In this document: positions 57,778 through 64,000 of the stretch, piece after piece
Position numbering within the stretch: position 1 is the first letter of the stretch
How the letters are laid out: each line of letters starts with the position of its first letter
Assembly (NCBI GenBank): GCA_023250955.1
Contig: JAHEZQ010000009.1
Span: forward strand, 1-64,000
Length of the DNA stretch: 64,000 bases
Origin: Melioribacter sp.
Lineage (GTDB): Bacteria > Bacteroidota > Ignavibacteria > Ignavibacteriales > Melioribacteraceae
Reading direction: 5' to 3'
Position numbers and translations under genes: made by a program
Notes under the pieces: model-generated
The model's database searches: none
What the model saw: only the letters and a program-made list of their open reading frames with translations
Told to the model about the DNA's origin: nothing

Positions 57778-59145
57778 TTATAATAAAATTAGTAAAGCTA
57801 CCGTGAAATAAATGATTAATCCTGTAACATCAACAAGAGTTGCAACAAAAGGTGCAGATGATACAGCCGGATCGAAACCAAGTTTTTTAATTATTAATGG
57901 AAGCATGGAACCCATAAGAGTGCCCCAAGTTACTACTCCAACTAAAGATAAACTTACAGTAAGCATAAGTAAGAACCATATTGAACCATAAGAACCACCG
58001 ACAAGATGCCATGTGGTTATTCTTAATATTCCAATTAACGCTAAAATTATACCCAAAAATAAACCTGTAATAATCTCCCTTTTAAAAATAGAAAACCAAT
58101 TCTTTAATGTAACTTCACCTAAAGCAAGAGCACGTACAACAAGAGTGGCGGCTTGCGATCCTGAATTACCTCCGCTGGAAATAATAAGCGGAACAAAAAG
58201 GGCTAATTGTACAACACGCTGAATCTCGTTTTCAAAAAATCCCATAGCAATTGCAGTCAACGACTCACCTAAGAACAAGATGCTTAACCACCCTGCTCTT
58301 TTCTTTATCATACTGAAAAGAGAGATATCCGGATATGGTTCATCCAATGCTTCAACACCGGCTATCTTTTGAATATCTTCCGTTGCTTCTTCTTCCGCAA
58401 TATCTAATACGTCATCAACAGTAACAATTCCGACTAAAATTCCACTTGAATCTGTTACAGGTAAGGCGGTTTTATCATATTTCTTAAAAACTTCTACAGC
58501 TATTTCTTGATCATCAGTTACAATTAATGAAACAAAATTAAAATCCATCAACTCGCTTACTTTTTCTAAAAGTGGCGATAACAAGAATTCTCCAATCTTT
58601 ATGTCATCAATAAGTTTCCCTTTTTCGTCGATCGCATAAACGACATTTAATGTTTCACTGTCTTTGCCATTTTCACGTATGTAATCCAGAGTTTGTTGGA
58701 CAGTCCAATTTTCTTTTACAGCGATGTAATCCGGGGTCAGTAATCTGCCAACACTGTGTTCCGGATAGCCAAGCAATTGTTGGCTGATCTTTCTTTGCTC
58801 TGGTGATAAGTAAGTCAACATTTGCCTAACTACATTAGGGGGAACTTCTTCAAAGAGAGAAGTTCTATCATCATCTGCCATTTCATTAAGAATTGAAGCA
58901 ACATCTTCTTTACCCAAAAGTTGTATCAGATTAATCTGAGTGTCAATGTCAAAATATTCAAAAACATCGGCGGCAAGATCTTTTGGAAGAAGTCTGAAAA
59001 AAATTGCTTGCTCATTTTCTGGTAATGAAAGAAGTAGATCGGCAATATCGGTTGGTGTCCAATCCATTAAAACTTCTTTTAATTCTGTGAACTTTCTATT
59101 TATTATTAAATCAATGATTTCCGGTTGAATAAGTTGAGAAATCAT
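57778..59145 (-). CDS. mgtE: Magnesium transporter MgtE
   Basis: 455 residues in the MgtE order: N-domain of helical repeats (about 10-130, with ADDRTSLFEEVPP), a CBS pair (about 135-255), and five membrane helices (about 280-455) with SGGNSGSQAATLVVRALALGE, the pore-lining motif. GGAGG lies five bases before the ATG at 59145, deciding against the GTG two codons upstream. The leader of about 100 bases is too short and unstructured to show an M-box riboswitch. Confidence 0.95.
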   Translation of the reverse strand: MISQLIQPEIIDLIINRKFTELKEVLMDWTPTDIADLLLSLPENEQAIFFRLLPKDLAADVFEYFDIDTQINLIQLLGKEDVASILNEMADDDRTSLFEEVPPNVVRQMLTYLSPEQRKISQQLLGYPEHSVGRLLTPDYIAVKENWTVQQTLDYIRENGKDSETLNVVYAIDEKGKLIDDIKIGEFLLSPLLEKVSELMDFNFVSLIVTDDQEIAVEVFKKYDKTALPVTDSSGILVGIVTVDDVLDIAEEEATEDIQKIAGVEALDEPYPDISLFSMIKKRAGWLSILFLGESLTAIAMGFFENEIQRVVQLALFVPLIISSGGNSGSQAATLVVRALALGEVTLKNWFSIFKREIITGLFLGIILALIGILRITTWHLVGGSYGSIWFLLMLTVSLSLVGVVTWGTLMGSMLPLIIKKLGFDPAVSSAPFVATLVDVTGLIIYFTVALLILL

Positions 59146-59271
59146 ATTCACCTCCGGGTATAGAAGGGTTGGAAGGAAAACAATTTTTTAATGTTGCAAT
59201 CTAAAACAGTTTAATTAAAATTCCGAAGGGAAATTTAAATTTGGAAAAAATATTTTTATGATGGCGAAAAA

Positions 59272-59305
59272 TAAAAAGCCGTTACAAATTTCAGGGTAAC
59301 GGCTT
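59272..59305 (-). terminator. Terminator after the lectin-like gene
   Basis: AAGCCGTTAC (59276-59285) pairs with GTAACGGCTT (59296-59305) around a ten-base loop; the minus strand continues TTTTTATTTTT-like. It separates the gene from mgtE. Confidence 0.87.
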
Positions 59306-59317
59306 CAAATATAAAAA

Positions 59318-59677
59318 TTATTCTTCAGTATGAGCCAGCCAAAATCCGCCAATGGAATTCAATTGAGTATCGCCCCAAACCTCGGCAAGAAGTACAAACC
59401 CGTCTCTGGAAACACCCGTTGCTCTGATATTATAACGAACTTGTGTTGCTCTCTCTGCGTCAATCAAAGAAGGCATAATAATTACTTTCGGTTTTTTATC
59501 AAACGGTTTGTTGAAGTTAACTTCGTATTCAACAATTCTTTTTCCTTGATTAGCATGCAATGTGTAATTTGGACTGTCTTTAGAATAAAAGAAAGTTCCG
59601 CTTTGAACTGATGATTGAGCATAGGAATTAGCACAAACAAACAATAATACTGTAATAACTGCTAGAAGTTTTTTCAT
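59318..59677 (-). CDS. Secreted H-type lectin-like protein
   Basis: 119 residues with a signal peptide (1-20, SYAQ). The mature 99 residues resemble the H-type lectin fold (discoidin/Helix agglutinin type): NFNKPFDKKPKVIIMPSLID, RYNIRATGVSRDGFVLLAEVW and the closing FWLAHT line up with the F-x-x-P-F, D, R-Y, GF and W-x-A landmarks. Such lectins bind GalNAc or other sugars as trimers/hexamers. GAGGAG precedes the ATG. No T9SS tail is present, so it may stay periplasmic or be released. Confidence 0.68.
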   Translation of the reverse strand: MKKLLAVITVLLFVCANSYAQSSVQSGTFFYSKDSPNYTLHANQGKRIVEYEVNFNKPFDKKPKVIIMPSLIDAERATQVRYNIRATGVSRDGFVLLAEVWGDTQLNSIGGFWLAHTEE

Positions 59678-59798
59678 AACATTTCTCCTCTTTATTTGAT
59701 GGATCTATTAGAATTATCAAATCCTATTCTTAAATTCATAATTAAAGATCAAATTGTCAATTAAAGAATTTAATATTACTATTTATATATAATCTATT

Positions 59799-60704
59799 TC
59801 AGTCCTTTTGCATTAAGAAAAATGTTTCTTCTATTTTATGAGGCTTAAACCCGATCTCAGTTTCGGCTTTAATAGTAATTAATCCCGATTTTAATGGCCG
59901 TGAAGCCGGTTGATTTAATTCTTTTGTCAGAATTGGGACGATCAATTTTTCATCAAGTCCAAAATATTTTGCAATTCTTATAGTAAAATCAAAACGAGAG
60001 ATCATCTCACGTCCGCCAATATTAAAGATACCTTCTTTCTTGAATTCTATTATTTTATTTACTGCATCAACAAGATCATCAATATAAGTTGGATTGCCAA
60101 TTTGATCTGTTACAATGCAAATCCTCTCTCCATTTTGTAATGAGTTAATTACCCACTTTACAAAATCTGGACGACCATATTTACTCGGTCCGTATAAAAC
60201 ATTCGATCGAATGATTGTGTATCTAGTTCCGCTTACACGAATTGAATTTTCAGAAGCGAGTTTTGTTCTGCCATAATAACCGATTGGATTTGGTTTATCA
60301 TCTTCCGTGTAAGGACCGTTTTTACCGTCAAAAATATAATCGGTAGAAAAATGAATTAGATGTGCATCAATCGTCCAAGAATATAGAGCAATGTTTTCAA
60401 CTCCACCTACATTTATTTTCCAAGCAGTTTCTTTTTCGGTTTCAGATTTATCCACATTAGTAAAGGCTGCTGTGTTAATAATTACATCGGGGAAGAAATT
60501 TAAAATTACTTGCTTTACTTGATCCTTTTGTGAAATATCTACTTGTTTGTATTGAACATCTGGAATGAAAGAATTCTCCTCAACAGAGACACACATTAAT
60601 TCAACTTTATCGGACTTATTATAAAATTCGGTAATGTGTTGACCGAGCATTCCATTTGAACCGATAACCAAAATTCTTTTTTTTATTATATCGTTTTCAA
60701 TCAT
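59799..60704 (-). CDS. dTDP-4-dehydrorhamnose reductase-like (RmlD)
   Basis: 301 residues. RILVIGSNGMLGQ (10-22), DVIINTAAFTNVDKSE, FSTDYIFDG and the YYGRTKLASE catalytic segment follow RmlD closely. It would perform the last step to dTDP-rhamnose, but rmlA, rmlB and rmlC are not in the window. Its first eight bases overlap the PfkB gene's end, so the two are coupled. Confidence 0.87.
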   Translation of the reverse strand: MIENDIIKKRILVIGSNGMLGQHITEFYNKSDKVELMCVSVEENSFIPDVQYKQVDISQKDQVKQVILNFFPDVIINTAAFTNVDKSETEKETAWKINVGGVENIALYSWTIDAHLIHFSTDYIFDGKNGPYTEDDKPNPIGYYGRTKLASENSIRVSGTRYTIIRSNVLYGPSKYGRPDFVKWVINSLQNGERICIVTDQIGNPTYIDDLVDAVNKIIEFKKEGIFNIGGREMISRFDFTIRIAKYFGLDEKLIVPILTKELNQPASRPLKSGLITIKAETEIGFKPHKIEETFFLMQKD

Positions 60705-61572
60705 TTAATTCAATTTCTGGAAGTATTATTAAATCATTCCTCGATGCTGCAATTGCACCGGCTTTGTTGGCAGCATTTAATGAAACAAGAATATCATTTG
60801 TAGAAATATATGTATAAAAAAAGACCGCCCCAAAAATGTCTCCACAACCAATTTTATTTACCGAATTAACTTTTATTGCATTAACAATTAGATTTTTTAC
60901 TTCCTCTTTAGCTCTAAAATAAACCTGAGCGCCTCTATCACTTTTTGTTACAATTAAAATATTTGGGCCGGAAGACAAAATTTTATCTGCGCTGTTAACT
61001 TCATTTTGATATTGAACTATAGTTTTAAGTTCGCTTTCATTGCATTGTAAAATATCTATACAACCAAGCCATTCTTCAATACTGGGAATTGGTCTAAACT
61101 CTCTTTTCATTTTATTATCTATTCCGCGTGAAAGCGTATGTACATCAAAATAAATTTTGCCTTTGAATCTTTTACGTATATATTTTAATTGTTCTAATGA
61201 AATATCGGAACCAGTTATCATATTAATAAAAACACCGTCAAATTGATTCCAGTCCTTAACATTATCAACAGAAAGATTTTCCGCCAAGTTTTTGTAAATT
61301 TCTTCTCGTTCGGATTTATCGGATACTGTTAAATAGACTTCCGGCATATTTATCAATTCATTTGTCCTGTTTAAATCAACTTTTGAATAAAGATTTTCGA
61401 ATAGATGGAACGAATTTCTATTCCATCCGGTAAGAAGGTAAACTCGGTCGGTAGTTTTTTTTACTGAATTAATTCCTATAGTAGAATAAAATATTCCACC
61501 GGGACTGGATTTTTTTTCATCTGTGTCTTTATAATGATCTATAATTGAGTGCCCGATTAGTATAATTTTCAT
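60697..61572 (-). CDS. PfkB-family sugar/nucleoside kinase
   Basis: 291 residues of the ribokinase fold. The C-terminal VNKIGCGDIFGAVFF is the PfkB signature 2 (normally DTxGAGD) with the catalytic Asp in place, here in an unusual IGCGD form; PGGIFYSTIG near 24 matches the N-terminal GG region. The substrate is unknown. Cotranscribed with the RmlD-like gene, it may feed a sugar into nucleotide-sugar synthesis. Confidence 0.82.
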   Translation of the reverse strand: MKIILIGHSIIDHYKDTDEKKSSPGGIFYSTIGINSVKKTTDRVYLLTGWNRNSFHLFENLYSKVDLNRTNELINMPEVYLTVSDKSEREEIYKNLAENLSVDNVKDWNQFDGVFINMITGSDISLEQLKYIRKRFKGKIYFDVHTLSRGIDNKMKREFRPIPSIEEWLGCIDILQCNESELKTIVQYQNEVNSADKILSSGPNILIVTKSDRGAQVYFRAKEEVKNLIVNAIKVNSVNKIGCGDIFGAVFFYTYISTNDILVSLNAANKAGAIAASRNDLIILPEIELND

Positions 61573-61664
61573 TGATAAAAAATTAGCTTATTTTGAACTG
61601 TTTGTTATAATTTAATTGTTACGAAAATAAACAAGACTAATCTTATAAGTAATAGAGAAAATTC

Positions 61665-62792
61665 ATGAAGATCGGAATTACGTGTTATCCTACTTACGGT
61701 GGAAGCGGTGTTGTTGCAACCGAACTTGGTTTGGCATTAGCTACATTGGGGCATCAAGTACATTTTATTAGTTATGCAATCCCACACCGACTTAACAAAT
61801 TTTTTGAGAATGTTTTTTTCCACGAAGTAGAGTTAAGCACATATCCTTTATTTGAACATTCGCTTTATGATCTTGCCCTTACTAGTAAGATGCTCGAAGT
61901 AATAGAATTCGAGAGTTTAGATTTGATGCACGTTCACTATGCTATACCACATGCAGTTAGTGCATATCTGGCAAGACAAGTTTTAAGAAGATCTAAAAAG
62001 GATCTAAAATTTATTACAACTCTTCACGGTACAGATATAACTCTGGTTGGACTAGAGCCTTCTTTTATGCCTCTCGTAAAATTTAGTATTGAAGAAAGCG
62101 ACGGTGTCACAGCAGTTTCAAGATTTTTAAAAGAAAAAACTCTTACTAATTATAACATCGAAAAAGATATTGAAGTAATCTACAACTTTATTGATATAGA
62201 AAAGTATAAACCAAAAGAGAGTGAATTGTTTAGGAAGCATATCGCGCCATGTGGTGAAAAGGTTTTAGTTCACACATCTAACTTTCGCCTTGTAAAAAGA
62301 GTTGCAGATACGATTCGAGTTCTTGATAAAGTGAAAAAAGATGTACCTACAAAGTTGGTTTTAGTAGGAGATGGCCCTGATCGTTCGGACTGCGAACGAC
62401 TTACACGTGAACTTGATTTACAAAAAGATGTTATTTTTCTAGGCAAACAAGATGGTTTAACAGAAATCTTAAATGCAGCAGATATATTTTTAATGCCGTC
62501 ACAATCAGAAAGTTTTGGTCTATCTGCATTAGAAGCAATGTCGTGCGGTGTTCCTGTTGTAAGTTCATCTGTTGGCGGTTTGCCTGAATTAAATATTCAT
62601 AATGAAACCGGATACATTGCTGAGATTGGTGATATTGATAGAATGGCTAAGTATGTTGTAGAACTTTTGACAAATGAAAAGAGATATAAATCATTTTCAA
62701 AAAATTCCCGCGAGCGTGCAGTAAAGAATTTTGATAAAGATTTAATTGTTCCAAAATATGTGGCGTATTACGAAAAGATTCTTAATTCATAA
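61665..62792 (+). CDS. bshA: N-acetyl-alpha-D-glucosaminyl L-malate synthase BshA
   Basis: First enzyme of bacillithiol synthesis, a GT4 glycosyltransferase joining GlcNAc from UDP-GlcNAc to L-malate. MKIGITCYPTYGGSGVVATE, the IPHRLNKF and HVHYAIPHAVSAYLARQ segments are diagnostic of BshA; LMPSQSESFGLSALEAMSCG is the GT4 donor motif. 375 residues is typical. It is transcribed alone, between divergent pfkB and the convergent UDP-glucose dehydrogenase. Confidence 0.94.
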   Translation: MKIGITCYPTYGGSGVVATELGLALATLGHQVHFISYAIPHRLNKFFENVFFHEVELSTYPLFEHSLYDLALTSKMLEVIEFESLDLMHVHYAIPHAVSAYLARQVLRRSKKDLKFITTLHGTDITLVGLEPSFMPLVKFSIEESDGVTAVSRFLKEKTLTNYNIEKDIEVIYNFIDIEKYKPKESELFRKHIAPCGEKVLVHTSNFRLVKRVADTIRVLDKVKKDVPTKLVLVGDGPDRSDCERLTRELDLQKDVIFLGKQDGLTEILNAADIFLMPSQSESFGLSALEAMSCGVPVVSSSVGGLPELNIHNETGYIAEIGDIDRMAKYVVELLTNEKRYKSFSKNSRERAVKNFDKDLIVPKYVAYYEKILNS

Positions 62793-62822
62793 AAATATAT
62801 TTCAGCAAAAAAAGAATAAAGC

Positions 62823-64000
62823 TTATACAACAACCGTTTTCCTTCCAATACTGTAATATGTAAATCCTAATTCTTCCATTTTCTTTATTTCAAAAACATT
62901 CCGTCCATCAAAAATGATTGGCGATTTTAAATCAGTTTTTATCCGATTAAAATCCGGATTCCTAAACTCATTCCATTCAGTTAGAATTAATAATGCATCT
63001 GCATCTTTCAATATACTATATTGATCTTGAGTGTAATCGAGAATATCATCTAAATAAAATTTTGCGTTGTCCATCGCTGCTGGATCATAAGCTGAAACTT
63101 TGGCACCAAGTCGGATCAATTCTTTTATAATGTATATTGATGGTGCTTCGCGCATATCATCAGTATTCGGTTTGAATGCTAGCCCCCAAACAGCAAATTT
63201 TTTCCCTTTTATATTTCGGTCAAAATGTTTTAAGATTTTTTTTACAAGAATTAATTTTTGAAGTTTGTTCGCTTCGTCAACAACTTTGAGAAGTCTTATC
63301 GGTGAATTATTGTCCTCGCTAGTTTTGATGAGCGCATTCACGTCTTTAGGAAAACAAGATCCCCCGTAACCAATGCCCGGAAATAAAAATCTTTTTCCAA
63401 TCCTAGTATCGGCACCCATTCCTTTGCGGACCATCTCAACATCAGCTCCCACAACTTCACAAAAATTCGCAAGCTCATTCATATAAGTTATACGCATAGC
63501 TAAGTAAGAATTTGCAGCATACTTTGTTACCTCTGAACTTTCTGGGTTCATTTCGAAGATTGGATTACCTTGGCGGACAAATGGTTCATAAAGAGTACGC
63601 ATTCGATCAAAAACATTTTGAGAGCTTGCACCAACAATAATCCTATCCGGTTTCATAAAATCATCAACTGCAAATCCCTCGCGTAAAAATTCCGGATTAG
63701 ATACTACTTCAAAATTATTTACACCATGCTTTTCAATAATTTTTGTAACGGCTTTTGAGGTTCCAACAGTAACCGTACTTTTATTAACAATGATTTTGAT
63801 ATTCTTTGCAGCAGATTCTTTCAAGATCTTTCCGATCTCATCTGCTACTTCAAACACATATTTTAAGTCAGCTGAACCATCTTCTCCTTGAGGCGTGGGA
63901 AGACAAAGCATAATTATTTCAGACTCAAGGACAGCTTTTTTTAGATCATCTGTAAATGTTAATCTTTTCTTCTCGATGTTACGGTGGAATAATATTTCCA
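62823..64000 (-). CDS. UDP-glucose 6-dehydrogenase family, N-terminus beyond right edge
   Basis: 391 codons are visible and the frame is open to the window edge (with residues ILFHRNIEKK upstream of the first Met), so the gene begins outside, probably 45-60 codons further. STVTVGTS, NPEFLREG, YAANSYLAMRI, GIGYGGSCFPKD with the catalytic Cys, and AVWGLAFKPNTDDMREAPS are diagnostic of the UDP-glucose/GDP-mannose dehydrogenase family. It oxidises UDP-glucose to UDP-glucuronate for surface glycans; the Cys and Lys are intact. GDP-mannose or other substrates cannot be excluded. Confidence 0.93.
   Translation of the reverse strand, partial: EILFHRNIEKKRLTFTDDLKKAVLESEIIMLCLPTPQGEDGSADLKYVFEVADEIGKILKESAAKNIKIIVNKSTVTVGTSKAVTKIIEKHGVNNFEVVSNPEFLREGFAVDDFMKPDRIIVGASSQNVFDRMRTLYEPFVRQGNPIFEMNPESSEVTKYAANSYLAMRITYMNELANFCEVVGADVEMVRKGMGADTRIGKRFLFPGIGYGGSCFPKDVNALIKTSEDNNSPIRLLKVVDEANKLQKLILVKKILKHFDRNIKGKKFAVWGLAFKPNTDDMREAPSIYIIKELIRLGAKVSAYDPAAMDNAKFYLDDILDYTQDQYSILKDADALLILTEWNEFRNPDFNRIKTDLKSPIIFDGRNVFEIKKMEELGFTYYSIGRKTVVV

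Noticed and set aside
59146..59271. M-box or other Mg riboswitch before mgtE
   Set aside because: The leader is short, AT-rich and lacks the conserved helices that could be recognised by eye.

Overview
The window is a low-GC bacterial chromosome segment, almost entirely coding, and reads as ordinary core genome with a few unusual islands. Two exported proteins end in type IX secretion (T9SS) type A sorting domains with the YPNPFNP core and a terminal MILMK. Together with bacillithiol genes, an Omp85 barrel, a Bacteroidota-type promoter (TTTG-N20-TAAATTTG) and overall low GC, this points to the Bacteroidota/Ignavibacteriota side of the tree, most likely an Ignavibacteria-like organism. No transposase, integrase, phage gene, CRISPR array or rRNA was found.

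Layout. 1-7.6 kb: the first codons of a bacillithiol-type deacetylase (bshB1), gatB, an RmlD-like reductase, a udg-dnaB-DUF1460 operon and a yicC-gmk-rpoZ operon. 7.7-12.8 kb: an Omp85/TamA-like outer-membrane protein, an L,D-transpeptidase-fold protein with Ser in place of the catalytic Cys, and the fused malic enzyme maeB. 13.0-23.2 kb: three large exported proteins in one direction. The first and third share TANFOR-like N-terminal modules and the middle one is a chain of Fn3 domains; this is the least explained region of the window. 23.7-27.9 kb: rplM-rpsI-rpsB-tsf-pyrH-frr behind a strong sigma70-type promoter. 28.1-30.3 kb: an epimerase and a deoxyhypusine-synthase-like enzyme. 30.3-35.9 kb: two T9SS cargo proteins (a BNR/sortilin-like propeller and an M30-like metallopeptidase), each next to a small lipoprotein. 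36.1-42.9 kb: a response regulator and a complete sufBCDS operon that runs on into sufT, a bacilliredoxin and an Fe-S type Rrf2 regulator. 43-46 kb: ptsN-like, hisS, an unknown gene and rlmB. 46-49.5 kb: an unknown 566-aa Rossmann protein, a small membrane protein and an EamA transporter. 49.5-54.4 kb: two family 9 glycosyltransferases, glnA and eno. 54.6-59.7 kb: tRNA-Arg(CCT), an OmpA protein with thrombospondin type 3 calcium repeats, small exported proteins, mgtE and a secreted H-type-lectin-like protein. 59.8-64 kb: rmlD, a PfkB kinase, bshA and a partial UDP-glucose dehydrogenase.

How the parts fit. Three separate loci (bshB1, the bacilliredoxin inside the suf operon, and bshA) predict that the cell makes and uses bacillithiol, with de-bacillithiolation tied to Fe-S cluster assembly. 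Several loci build the envelope: Omp85 protein, LDT-fold protein, TANFOR/Fn3 cluster, T9SS cargo, OmpA/TSP3 protein, GT9 enzymes, and sugar-nucleotide enzymes. Most operons end in clear GC-rich hairpins with T-tracts, listed individually. Start codons were moved from the longest reading frame wherever a Shine-Dalgarno sequence or family alignment decided it (gatB, rpsB, rpsI, rplM, sufC, glnA, eno, mgtE, the 899-aa protein and the 139-aa protein). Functional calls rest on motif recognition alone; no database search was run.
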